40,487 bases of DNA from Planctomycetales bacterium. GTDB lineage: Bacteria > Planctomycetota > Planctomycetia > Pirellulales > Pirellulaceae. The stretch spans positions 1 to 40,487 of the forward strand of contig JAGQPF010000244.1 of assembly GCA_020426845.1 (NCBI GenBank). The letters run 5' to 3'. Within the stretch, counting starts at the first letter, position 1. Each line of letters begins with the position of its first letter. Under the pieces are notes generated by a model. The model did no database searches, had not been told where the DNA came from, and saw nothing but the letters and a program-made list of their open reading frames with translations. Both the position numbers and the translations under genes were made by a program. Below, in pieces: positions 1-9,100 of this stretch.

Positions 1-90
1 CGGGCCTCCATCGCAGGCGACCCTTGTGAGGCCCGGTGGACCGGTCGGGCCTCCATCGCAGGCGACCCTTGTGAGGCCCGGTGGACCGGT
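1..90. repeat. 45-bp tandem repeat, two identical units
   Basis: Units 1-45 and 46-90 are identical. Each contains the inverted pair CGGGCCTC / GAGGCCCG separated by about 20 bases, so each unit can form a hairpin. The array runs off the left edge, so the copy number is unknown. It ends about 25 bp before the first BlaI-type operator. It has no coding look. Confidence 0.9.
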
Positions 91-115
91 CCGCCCTCCG
101 CTCCGGGCGGGATTA

Positions 116-133
116 TTTCTATTTATGTAGAAA
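116..133. promoter_or_regulatory. BlaI-type operator 1 (dyad TTTCTA-N6-TAGAAA)
   Basis: A perfect 6+6 bp dyad, TTTCTA-N6-TAGAAA, lies just upstream of the -35 element. The same dyad recurs exactly 50 bp downstream. BlaI/MecI/CopY repressors bind such short dyads as dimers and usually control their own gene. The link to this repressor is inferred from position and symmetry. Confidence 0.7.
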
Positions 134-139
134 ATTATC

Positions 140-168
140 TTGACGCGGCAGGCTGGAGTCCGTATTTT
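140..168 (+). promoter_or_regulatory. Sigma70-like promoter of the blaI-M56 operon
   Basis: TTGACG (140-145) and TATTTT (163-168) are separated by 17 bp, close to the housekeeping consensus. The -35 lies just after operator 1, and the -10 overlaps operator 2. Repressor bound at the second site would block RNA polymerase. Transcription would start near 175, leaving a leader of about 40 nt. Confidence 0.65.
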
Positions 169-183
169 CTACTTGCATAGAAA
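166..183. promoter_or_regulatory. BlaI-type operator 2 (dyad TTTCTA-N6-TAGAAA)
   Basis: This is the second copy of the dyad, with the same arms and spacer length as the site at 116-133 but a different N6. It overlaps the -10 and covers the expected transcription start, the usual place for a repressor site. Confidence 0.7.
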
Positions 184-213
184 TGACGGCTTCCTTCCGC
201 AAGCGAGCAGGCC

Positions 214-612
214 ATGGCGCGCAAGACTTCCGACGCTCCCACGGAGTTGGAGCTTCAAATCCTGAAACTACTGTGGCAGGCCGCCCCCCGCACCGCGCGT
301 GAGCTTCGAGACGGCCTGGCCGAGGTCGGGCGGGATTTGGCGCACACATCCGTGATCACCACCCTGCAGAAAATGGTCGCCAAGGGGCAGCTCAAGCAGT
401 TGGAGCCAACCGAAGGCAAGGCGTTTCGATTCGAGCCGACCGTCACCGAGCAGTCGGTTTCGCAAGGGATGCTCGGGGATCTGGTCGATCGCGTCTTTGA
501 CGGCTCGGCCGAGGCGTTGATGCTGAGTCTGTTTGACGTGTCCGAGCTCGATGCGGAGGCCGTCAAACGGCTGCGCCGCGTCTTCAACCAGAAATTGCGA
601 GAACAGCAATGA
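214..612 (+). CDS. blaI: BlaI/MecI/CopY-family transcriptional repressor
   Basis: The 132-aa protein has the length and winged-helix pattern of the BlaI/Penicillinase_R family. The N-terminus (about residues 5-70) reads PTELELQILKLLW, then RTARELRDGL and HTSVITTLQKMVAKGQL. The C-terminal half (about 80-130) is the dimer region. In this family a membrane M56 peptidase triggers cleavage of the repressor and frees the promoter. That fits the next gene, whose ATG overlaps this stop in an ATGA junction at 609-612. Two matched dyads flank the promoter upstream, so autoregulation is likely. Such pairs in planctomycetes are not tied to beta-lactamase, and no resistance gene is nearby. The inducer is unknown. 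The start at 214 has no clear Shine-Dalgarno but gives the full family N-terminus. Confidence 0.92.
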   Translation: MARKTSDAPTELELQILKLLWQAAPRTARELRDGLAEVGRDLAHTSVITTLQKMVAKGQLKQLEPTEGKAFRFEPTVTEQSVSQGMLGDLVDRVFDGSAEALMLSLFDVSELDAEAVKRLRRVFNQKLREQQ

Positions 613-3600
613 ACCAATTGTGGCTGGAATGGTCAAGCGACGGCTGGCGAGCTCGGTTGGCATTGACCCTGTTGCATCTCGTCTGGCAAGGGCTGGCAAT
701 TGGCGTCTTTGCGGCGATCATCGGAATGTGGTTGAGGACGGCGTCGGCGACCACTCGCTATGGGTTGTACGCAGCGGCGCTGGCCGCTCTGCCACTTGTC
801 GCCGCGCTGACGTACGCAGGGCTGGACGTGCCGGAGTCTTGGCGGGAGCCTGCCGCGGTCCAACGGCAAGGCGAGAACAGCGTTGGGGAGCGCGGGCAAG
901 AGTCGACGGCGCCGTCCGCCACGCCGCTGGCAGTCGTCGCCGACGCGCCAACGGAAGTCGAGGCTTTTTCGCCGCCTGCTTCGGTCGCGTTGCCGACAAA
1001 TCCTGCCGCATCGGAAGGAGCGAGCGGAACGCGCTGGCCGGCACAACTGGCGTCCGTAGTTTCAATCGGCTACTTGGCCGGGGTCGGCGGATTTCTGCTG
1101 CGTTTGTTGGTCGCCGTCTGGGGCGGCCAGCGACTGCGTGCCGCATCCCGTCCGCTTCGTGACCGTGATCTGCTGGCAATCATCGCCGCCGAGTCGCGTC
1201 GTATCGGCCTGCGGGCGGCGCCTGCCGTGGCGTTTTGCGAGCGGGTCGCCGTGCCTACCGTAGTCGGATTGCTGAGACCGCTGGTGTTGCTTCCTCCGGC
1301 GCTCATCTGCGGGCTGTCGGCCGAGCAGATCGCGGCGGTTCTCAGCCACGAGCTGGCGCACATTCGCCGGGCCGACCTGTGGGTGAATCTGTTGCAGCGC
1401 GTGATCGAGTCGCTGTTGTTCTTTCATCCCGTCGTCTGGTACCTCAGCCGCCGGCTCAGCGCCGAACGCGAGGCCTGTTGCGATGACTTGGTTGTGTCAG
1501 CGGGATATCAGCCCATGGTTTATGCCGGCGCCTTGCTGAGGATGGCGGAGCTCTGCGTTGCCGACAAGGACGCCAGTCCGATCGCGGTGGCTGCGATGGG
1601 GAGGGACGCCACGCAGTTGGAGCAGCGCATTGTTCGCTTGATGTCGATGACACGTCAGACCCCCGTTCGCTTGACGCGCGTGGGCGTGCTGCTGGTCGGG
1701 ATGTTGTTCGTGCCGGTGGCCGCCTTGCCGGCGGCCCTTCACGCCTTGAATCGCCACGGTTTCCTTGTCGCGGGAGTGACCGGGGCAGGGGAGGAGGCGC
1801 CGCCGAAAGAGCCGACATCTCCCGATGAGAATCGCGCGCCACAAGAAACGGCCATGCAGAACGACATCGCGAATCCAGCGCCGGCGTGGTTGAGAGACAA
1901 TCTGGGCGAGGACCCGTTCGTTCTGGACAACCAGCGCATGCTGCTGGGATCGAAACTCTGGGACGTCAACACGGGCAAGCAACTCGGGGCGTTTTCCCTT
2001 GGCGAACGGCGCCCCATGACGATGAGGCTGTCGGCGAACCGGCGGTATCTCTTGACCGTCGACGTCGCTCCGATGACCACGCCGGACCTAATTCCCCAGC
2101 CGGCGGTGCTGCAAGTATGGGACACCACCACGGGGAAGCCGGTGGGCAGCTCGGTGCAAGTTCCGCCACGCCTCAGCCTGGGTGGAATGCAAGGCATCCA
2201 AGTCTCGAGCGACGGCAAGTGGGTCGTCGCCGTGACAACGGATAACCTCGCCCGCGCGTTGCCCGAGAACGGAGTGACCGTGACGGAGTCCGGCGCGGTG
2301 GAGCAGATTCGTGACACGGGCGGGATTATCGTTTGGAATATGGAGACGGGCGCGCAGAAGCGAAGTCCATTTGCCGGTCCGCAATCGGAATGTGCCGTGG
2401 CGTTCTCCGGAGACCATCAGTGGCTGGCGGCTGTCGGCAACGAGAAACTTGCCGTGTGGAAGTGGCGCTCGGAGGAGCAGCCGCGCGTGATCCCTACGGG
2501 GCGTTGGAACGCGTCGCTTGCCTTCTCGGTGGATGGCCGCTTCATCGTGGAGGGCCCCGGCACGGATTCCGATATTCGAGTGCGTGATCTGCAAACGCTG
2601 AAGGTCGTCCGCACACTCCAAGACGCCGAGGGATCGCCGCTGCGAATTCGGGAGTGCTCCTTGCAGTTCAACGAGGACGGCACGAGGTTGGTGGCCGGGA
2701 ATGCCATTCGCATGGACGCCGAGGACAAACTGATTCCGCGACGGATTCACGTCTGGGATTTTAACTCCGGAAAGCTGTTGAAGCGGATCGACACTCGCCA
2801 GTGGCAGGTATGGTCGCTCGACATCACTCCGCGCGGAGATAAACTCGCCGCGAGATTGGTCGACGGCCCCAAGTCCATGGTGGCGGTCTGGAGCCTGGAG
2901 GACGACAAGGTCGGCGCCGCCCCTCCTCCGGCTGACGGCCAGCGGCCCGGGGAACCGGCGCCGCGAAAGCAGCGCGTGGACAAGCGTGTGGAGCGGCAGG
3001 TGGTCGGCGCCTGGAATAGCACGGGGCGAGAGGGAATGACGCTGGTCTTCGCCGCTGATCATCGCTTCGAGATCGTTTTCCGCTATCAGAACGTCCGCCG
3101 ACAGGGCACGTGGCGTGTGAACGATGATGGGGCGATTGTTGCCAACTATCTATTTTCGGACAACAGTGACTGGACTTGGCCCGTGGAGCTTCAGTTGGAA
3201 GGGCCCGACGTGCTAAGCCACCGTGACGGCCTGATTCGCACACGCTACCGCAGGCGACTGGCGTCGGACGAAAATGATGCTCGGTCGGCTCCCGCCGCTC
3301 CCGACAAACCGCAACGCGAAGGCGTCGAATTCCTTGGCGATGATCCGCAACTGGCGGACTTGTCGCTCGGCATGACCCGCTCCGAGTTTCTCGAGACGGT
3401 GAAAAGCCGCGAGATGGTGGCGACAGCCGATCCGGACGGCAAGACCTATACGCTGCGACTGCCCGCAGGAGGGTGGTTGCGAGTGGTGTTCGGCGCCGAG
3501 GGAGACCGGTGCAGCGCGATTCTGCGCGTTCCCAACGTGGAACAGATCCGTGACATCCTCGCGCAACAAGCCGACATCGAGTTCGTCAGAACGACGTTGA

Positions 3601-4961
3601 GCGACGCGATGGCCGCGCTGGCTCAACAATGGGGCGTGCCGATTGTGATCGATCGCGAGTCGCTGAAGGCGGCAGGATTGACCGTCAACCAACGCATCAA
3701 CATCGCCGTATCGGGGATCTCTCGAAAAGCAGCGCTGGATTTATTCCTCGGGCAGCTTGGCCTGACGTTCAAAGTCCAGCAGGGCAGGCTTTCGATTGTG
3801 GCCGAAAATCCAGAACGGCCTGCCGGAGCAGACGGCGCGGAAATGCCCCCATGGACTGGCCGCGTGGCGCAGGCGCGGATGGCACAACGGCGTCCCGCCT
3901 TCGGTGAGACTCGCAGCGGGTTGCGACTGGGGATTGCCCTGCACGGCGAAGGTCGACCGTATCGACAAGGCGAATGGATCGCGTTCGAGTACTTTCTGGA
4001 GAACACGGGGGACTCAAAATGCGAGATCGAGTTCTGGCCTCCCACGGCCGACGGTCGTGTGTTTGAAGTCCGGGACAAAGCGGGCGACGCGGCGAAGATC
4101 GGAGCCGCCTTTGTCTCCTTTGAGCAAAGCCCGATCCACATTTCGCTGAAGCCCAACGAGGTGATTGGCGCCGTCGAAGGTTTTCAGGCAGGGGACCGCA
4201 CGGATGGCCGCGTCCTGGGACCGCATTGGGTTGACCCCAAGGCCGGGAAGCACACCGCGGTTCTGCCGATGGTTGTGACTGTTCGACGATCGGGGCAAAC
4301 CAAGGGCGCGGCAGTGCATTTGCAGTCCGGCGCCAAGCCGTTTGAGTACGCCGGTGCAGCGGCAGAGATCGCCGTGCAAAAGGGGCTCGAGTTTCTGGCG
4401 GGCTATCCCGAGTTGGCCGAGTTGAGACTAGAGATGACCCACGCCGAGTTCATGGAGATTGTCAGTCGACGCAAGTTGATTGCGGAGAGCACCGATGCAG
4501 GCAGCACCTACACCATGCCGACTGGCGATGGGCACACGGTGCTTGTGATGTTCAAGGGAGGGCAGTGCAGCGGAATCCAACGCCTGCGTGGTGAGATGGA
4601 GAGGAAGCAGCCGCTACAGGGCAAGCCACACCGGTTCGTCGTTCAGGTTGACGGCCCACAGGGGATCATGCTCCGAATGAACTTGTTTGCCAAAGACGAA
4701 CACGGCAAAGGCCATCCGATCTCCAAAGACGTGCAGGCGCCGTTTCGGGCGGAGTTCGATGCAAAGTCGTTTTACGTTGAGTTCTCGTCGAATGCAGCGG
4801 CGGGTCAGCCGGTCGGAAAGATTGAGGGCAGCTACCTTAAGGATGGCGAGTTGCAGGGAGGGGGTTTCGGCGGCATCATCAAGGAAGGCCATCAACAAAA
4901 GTTTGGGCTTGGAGATGGCCTCGACGCCGAAGAGTTCAAGAAAGCTCTGACACCCCAGTAG
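609..4961 (+). CDS. BlaR1-like M56 metallopeptidase with WD-type propeller and extended C-terminal modules
   Basis: This is a 1450-aa membrane sensor/peptidase, translationally coupled to the repressor. Likely membrane helices lie near residues 18-41, 50-72, 146-171 and 356-380. The M56 zinc motif is HELAH (H247, E248, H251), followed by the EREACCDD segment (286-293) that supplies the third ligand. In BlaR1 the peptidase faces the cytoplasm and the C-terminus is an outside penicillin-binding domain. Here that domain is absent. Instead there are seven WD-like blade ends (LWDVNTGK, VWDTTTGK, VWNMETGA, VWKWRSEE, VRDLQTLK, VWDFNSGK, VWSLEDDK; about 440-765), a lipocalin-like segment (about 797-880), a secretin/STN-like segment (about 988-1070) and two related modules (about 905-975 and 1260-1325). 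The substrate is probably the adjacent BlaI (inference). The last 26 bp overlap the convergent epimerase gene. Confidence 0.85.
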   Translation: MNQLWLEWSSDGWRARLALTLLHLVWQGLAIGVFAAIIGMWLRTASATTRYGLYAAALAALPLVAALTYAGLDVPESWREPAAVQRQGENSVGERGQESTAPSATPLAVVADAPTEVEAFSPPASVALPTNPAASEGASGTRWPAQLASVVSIGYLAGVGGFLLRLLVAVWGGQRLRAASRPLRDRDLLAIIAAESRRIGLRAAPAVAFCERVAVPTVVGLLRPLVLLPPALICGLSAEQIAAVLSHELAHIRRADLWVNLLQRVIESLLFFHPVVWYLSRRLSAEREACCDDLVVSAGYQPMVYAGALLRMAELCVADKDASPIAVAAMGRDATQLEQRIVRLMSMTRQTPVRLTRVGVLLVGMLFVPVAALPAALHALNRHGFLVAGVTGAGEEAPPKEPTSPDENRAPQETAMQNDIANPAPAWLRDNLGEDPFVLDNQRMLLGSKLWDVNTGKQLGAFSLGERRPMTMRLSANRRYLLTVDVAPMTTPDLIPQPAVLQVWDTTTGKPVGSSVQVPPRLSLGGMQGIQVSSDGKWVVAVTTDNLARALPENGVTVTESGAVEQIRDTGGIIVWNMETGAQKRSPFAGPQSECAVAFSGDHQWLAAVGNEKLAVWKWRSEEQPRVIPTGRWNASLAFSVDGRFIVEGPGTDSDIRVRDLQTLKVVRTLQDAEGSPLRIRECSLQFNEDGTRLVAGNAIRMDAEDKLIPRRIHVWDFNSGKLLKRIDTRQWQVWSLDITPRGDKLAARLVDGPKSMVAVWSLEDDKVGAAPPPADGQRPGEPAPRKQRVDKRVERQVVGAWNSTGREGMTLVFAADHRFEIVFRYQNVRRQGTWRVNDDGAIVANYLFSDNSDWTWPVELQLEGPDVLSHRDGLIRTRYRRRLASDENDARSAPAAPDKPQREGVEFLGDDPQLADLSLGMTRSEFLETVKSREMVATADPDGKTYTLRLPAGGWLRVVFGAEGDRCSAILRVPNVEQIRDILAQQADIEFVRTTLSDAMAALAQQWGVPIVIDRESLKAAGLTVNQRINIAVSGISRKAALDLFLGQLGLTFKVQQGRLSIVAENPERPAGADGAEMPPWTGRVAQARMAQRRPAFGETRSGLRLGIALHGEGRPYRQGEWIAFEYFLENTGDSKCEIEFWPPTADGRVFEVRDKAGDAAKIGAAFVSFEQSPIHISLKPNEVIGAVEGFQAGDRTDGRVLGPHWVDPKAGKHTAVLPMVVTVRRSGQTKGAAVHLQSGAKPFEYAGAAAEIAVQKGLEFLAGYPELAELRLEMTHAEFMEIVSRRKLIAESTDAGSTYTMPTGDGHTVLVMFKGGQCSGIQRLRGEMERKQPLQGKPHRFVVQVDGPQGIMLRMNLFAKDEHGKGHPISKDVQAPFRAEFDAKSFYVEFSSNAAAGQPVGKIEGSYLKDGELQGGGFGGIIKEGHQQKFGLGDGLDAEEFKKALTPQ

Positions 4962-6135
4962 CATGTTGCTCGAGCAACTTCCAGCAGGTCAGTTGCATCC
5001 GCGGCATGTGGAAGTGGAAAGGGCCCTTCCAGAGATTGCCTTTCAGCGGGGAGCTCACGCTGCCATCGCGGTGCAAGTATCCGAACCACTCGCCGTGTTC
5101 GCGGTCGGGAAAGTGTGCGTAAGTCCAGTCATGCACCTTGCGATGCCAGTTCGCGTACTTGGCGTCGCCCGTCAGCAGGTAAGCAAGCAACGTCGCGATG
5201 ATCGCTTCGTTGTGAGGCCACCAGAACTTCATGTCGTGCCAATACTCCTGGACGGGCAGGCCGTTGACATCCACAAAGTAGAGTAGTCCGCCGAATTCGC
5301 GGTCCCACCCGCGCTCCCACATCCAGTCCAGCATTCGGCAGCCTGTCTGGACCAATGCGTCGTCGCCGCGGCGACTGCCTTCCAGCATGATGAACCAGGC
5401 GCCTTCGATGGCGTGGCCAGGATTGAGCGTGCGGCCGTCGAAGTGGTCGATTAGCTCGCCGCTCGGTCCGACCGTTTCCATGACACAGCGAATGTCCTGT
5501 TTGAGGTGCAGTTGCCGGATATCCTCAATGCTGCGGTCGATCCACTGGTCGGCGTCGTCCAAGCCGATGGAGTCTCGCAGCTCCTGTGCCGTGACGATCG
5601 TGATCATGGGAAAGCCAAGGCCACGCATGGGGCGCGTGGCGGTGTACTTCGGCTGGGTGTTTTGCGGATTGAGGTTGTGATCCAGAAAGTTCTGGAAGGT
5701 CCGGATCGCCTTGTCCGCATAACGCGAGTCACCAGTGGCCTTGGCGAGCTCGCCATAGGCGATGGCGGCAAAACTTTCGGAGAAGGCGTAGCGGCGTTTG
5801 CGAATCGGCTGTCCATCGCGAGTGACGTGAAACCACATGCGGCCGTCGGACGGATCGAAGCAGTGGGCATCGAGAAAGCGGGCCCCGAGCTCCGCGAGCT
5901 CGAGCCATTCCTCTCGGGGCTCGACGTTGTTGTAGAGCTCTCCCAATAGCCAGGTGAATCGCCCTTGCTGCCACACTCCCTTGTCCGTGTCGATCACCGT
6001 CCCGTCACGATGGAGCGACGTCATGAATCCGCCATATTCTCGATCGACACAATGCCGCGTCCAAAACGGCAAGGTGTCGTGGAGCAACCCGTCTCGGTAG
6101 GTCGTAAGCAACTCGGCTTGGCGTTGTGCATCCAT
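4936..6135 (-). CDS. AGE-family epimerase (N-acylglucosamine 2-epimerase / cellobiose 2-epimerase type)
   Basis: The 399-aa protein has normal length for the family, an (alpha/alpha)6 barrel that epimerises at sugar C2. The catalytic landmarks are present: NPGHAIEGAW (H241, E244), WWPHNEAI (H308), EHGEWFGY (H347) and GPFHFHMPRM (H374/H376). There is no signal peptide, so it should be cytoplasmic. It is the last gene of the minus-strand run and starts 42 bp after a sialidase/sialate esterase. This supports an N-acylmannosamine to N-acylglucosamine role in sialic acid breakdown. Cellobiose or mannose epimerase activity cannot be excluded from sequence alone. Its 3' end overlaps the convergent M56 gene by 26 bp. 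Confidence 0.88.
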   Translation of the reverse strand: MDAQRQAELLTTYRDGLLHDTLPFWTRHCVDREYGGFMTSLHRDGTVIDTDKGVWQQGRFTWLLGELYNNVEPREEWLELAELGARFLDAHCFDPSDGRMWFHVTRDGQPIRKRRYAFSESFAAIAYGELAKATGDSRYADKAIRTFQNFLDHNLNPQNTQPKYTATRPMRGLGFPMITIVTAQELRDSIGLDDADQWIDRSIEDIRQLHLKQDIRCVMETVGPSGELIDHFDGRTLNPGHAIEGAWFIMLEGSRRGDDALVQTGCRMLDWMWERGWDREFGGLLYFVDVNGLPVQEYWHDMKFWWPHNEAIIATLLAYLLTGDAKYANWHRKVHDWTYAHFPDREHGEWFGYLHRDGSVSSPLKGNLWKGPFHFHMPRMQLTCWKLLEQHATGVSELS

Positions 6136-6177
6136 GTTGGCGAGCTCTGAGGCGTCGGGCGTCTGCTGACGGGGCGG

Positions 6178-9100
6178 TTAGGGCTTGGACTCAATCGTGA
6201 AGTCCCCTGCAGACGTGAACGGAGACGCTGGCAGGCCGGCGTCGTTGACCAAATTCACCGCAGGGACGGGATAGGGCTGCCAAGCATACCGCACGTCGCG
6301 AGGTGCGGTGACGCCTTCGCTGGATACAGCAACGATGTTTGTCGCCACGATCCGAGCGGTGGCTGCGCGGAACACTCCGTCCGTTCCGCAGACTTCAAAG
6401 TGGCACAGCGCCGCGCCGTCGGCCGCTTTCAGGCCGGCGCCAGCATGGTCGAACGTGACTTCGATGGCGTTGCCCTTTCGTTCGGCGCGGCGGAACAGGG
6501 GACCCGAGTAGACCCGGGGGCGGTCGGCATTCGCATAGGTGGTTCCCAATGCCCAGCGAGCCAGACGTTCTCCGACTGGCCGCTTGCCGGTCGGATGCAC
6601 GTTCGTTGGATGCCCCGTGTCGATGGTGATCGCCATGCCGAGCTGCTCAAGCTCGCTCAGAAGTCTGCGTTGACCTTCGCGAAACGCGGGCCACTCGGGA
6701 CGATTCAGCGCGGGCAGCTGAACGTAGAGAAACGGGAAGTCGCCTTGCCCCCAGCGCTGACGCCACTGCGTCACCAAGAGCGGAAACAGTTGACTGTGAT
6801 CGCGGACGCGGGCCACGGACTCGGCGTTGGATTCTCCCTGATACCAGATCGCGCCACGGATCCCGAAAGGAATCAACGGCTCGACGCCGGCGCTCCAGAG
6901 GAAGCCCGGTTTGAACGGGTGGTTGGGGCCCATTGTGTCGCTGAGCACATCATCGCCCGACTGAATCGCCGGCAGCAGGTTTTCTTCGCCGCGAGTGCGA
7001 CAGAAGTCGCCGAGCCGAGGGTTGTCGAGCCAGTTGCCCTCGATGAGCTCCCGCAGCGAGTCATTGCCGTCCAGTGATTCCGCCGGAATCCAAGCTTCGG
7101 CAGGACTGCCGCCGACGGCGAGGGAAATGAGTCCAATCGGCACTTTGAGATCTCGATGCAGCGTTCGTCCGAAGTGCCAGGCGACAGCCGAGAATTGGCC
7201 CGCTGCGTCTGCGCTCGCGGCCTGCCAATTCGCTTCGAAGAACGCCTCGGGCGTCATGCGTCGAAGCTGTTGCGGCGTCCAGGCGCCGCCGCCTCCGCGT
7301 GCGGCCGGGGTGCAGTGATAGAGACGAATGGCAGGGTGGTCGGCATTTCGCAGCTCGGCGGCGCCGTCGTCCGACTTGGCCAGCGGCCACTCCATGTTGG
7401 ACTGGCCCGCGCAAACCCAGACCTCCCCGATCAGCACGTCGTGGAACTCCATCGAATCGCTGCCGGCGCGAACCCGCAGGGTGTCGGGAGTTGCGTTGGC
7501 CGGTCGAGCCGCGAGGCGAAGCTGCCACTCGCCGTGAGCATTCGCGACGGCTGACATCGACTTGTCACCCAGGGTGATTTCGACGGTTTGTCCCGGTTTG
7601 GCTCGCCCCCAGACGGGGATCGGGGCGTCGGCTTGCAGCACCATGTGGTGCCCAAAGATTCGAGGCAGGTGTAACGCGTTTGGGTCTGCTTGCGGCGGCC
7701 GGTTGGCTGTCTCGGGGGTTGTCGTTTCGCCTTGCCCTTTGGGTACTGCCGGGCCGGAGGTCTTGGGTCTTTGTTCTCTGTTCTTTGTCAGTTCGCTCAG
7801 AGGAATCCGCAGGAAGGTCATGTGGGCCTGGCTGCCTTCGTACAAGATGCCGACAGTCCTCGAGTCGATAAGCGCCATGCAGGAATAGCCACCACTGATC
7901 CCCTCATCCAGCAACAACCGGTGCTGCTTCGGCCAAGTCTCGCCCCGATCGGGTGACGCTTTGATTGTGAGATGGTGACGTCCGCGAACGCTATCGGGGT
8001 TCGAAAACAGCAGCCAGTTGTCCACGCTCAGCTTTTCTCCCTCGCGGCCAATATCGATCAAACTTGCCATGCAGGCGCCAGGCTCGATCAATGCTCGCTC
8101 CGAGGTGCTATGTTTCTGCCATGTTTGGCCGAGATCCTTGGTGGTCATCACCACTCGCGCTGCCTTGCGGTTGTAGCGGCAATTCAGCATGAGCACGCCC
8201 GGCTCCACTTCGACCACTTGCGCCTCGGTGGTGTCATCGTAGGCGCCGTTGCCCGCTCGCCAAGTCTTGCCGTGGTCCTTGGAGTAGATAATGGTCGAGT
8301 GGGGCAGGCGATTGCCGGAGGGCGGGTCCTGATATTGAGCGGCGAACACCAGAGTGCCGTCGCGCATCGTGATTCCTTTGCCGGGCCCCTGCAGCAGGAA
8401 ACACCACTCGGGGCGTTTGACCTGTGCGGTGATGTTAATCGGCTGCGACCACGTCTGTCCCTCATCGTCGCTGCGGACCAACATCAGCTGACCCGTTTCC
8501 TCGGGCTTGAGCCCCGGGCCGGAGCCGTGCCACGATCGATTGCCGTGGCTCCAGGTGGCGGCCACCCAGATCGTCCCCGTCTCGCGATCCACCAACACGG
8601 CCGGATCGCCGATGCCGTCGTAACGCCACGCGGGATCGCTTCCCATGTCCATGATGATCTGCATTGGCTGCCAAGTGCGGCCACCATCGGTCGATCGCGA
8701 CATGCCGACGTCGATGTCACCTGGCAGGTCGCCCCCGCCGCGCCGTCTAACATCGTAGACTCCAATCAGGGTTCCGCGGTTGGTCGTCGCCAGCCCCGGG
8801 ATGCGATAGGTGTGAGCTCCATCGTCGCCGCCTTGACGCACAGCGACACCGATTCGTTGGGCGGACGTAATTGGCTTCAGGTCCACGGTTTGACCGTTGC
8901 TAAAACGTAGCTCGGTGCAGTCCGCTCCAACCCGGTGGTCGACGTTGGCGTCCGGATGAAGCGAGCAAGCGATCCAGAAGTAATTGACGCCCTCGGCCAG
9001 TGGCGGCGCATCGGGCGAGAGCTTCAATTCGACCACCTGACTCGTCGATTTGGGAGAATCGACGGTGACCAGTTGCTTGCTATTTGCGAGCTGACTGTTG

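Noticed and set aside
214-4961. A beta-lactam resistance system
   Set aside because: BlaI and an M56 peptidase are present, but the penicillin-binding sensor domain is replaced and no beta-lactamase or PBP gene is nearby.
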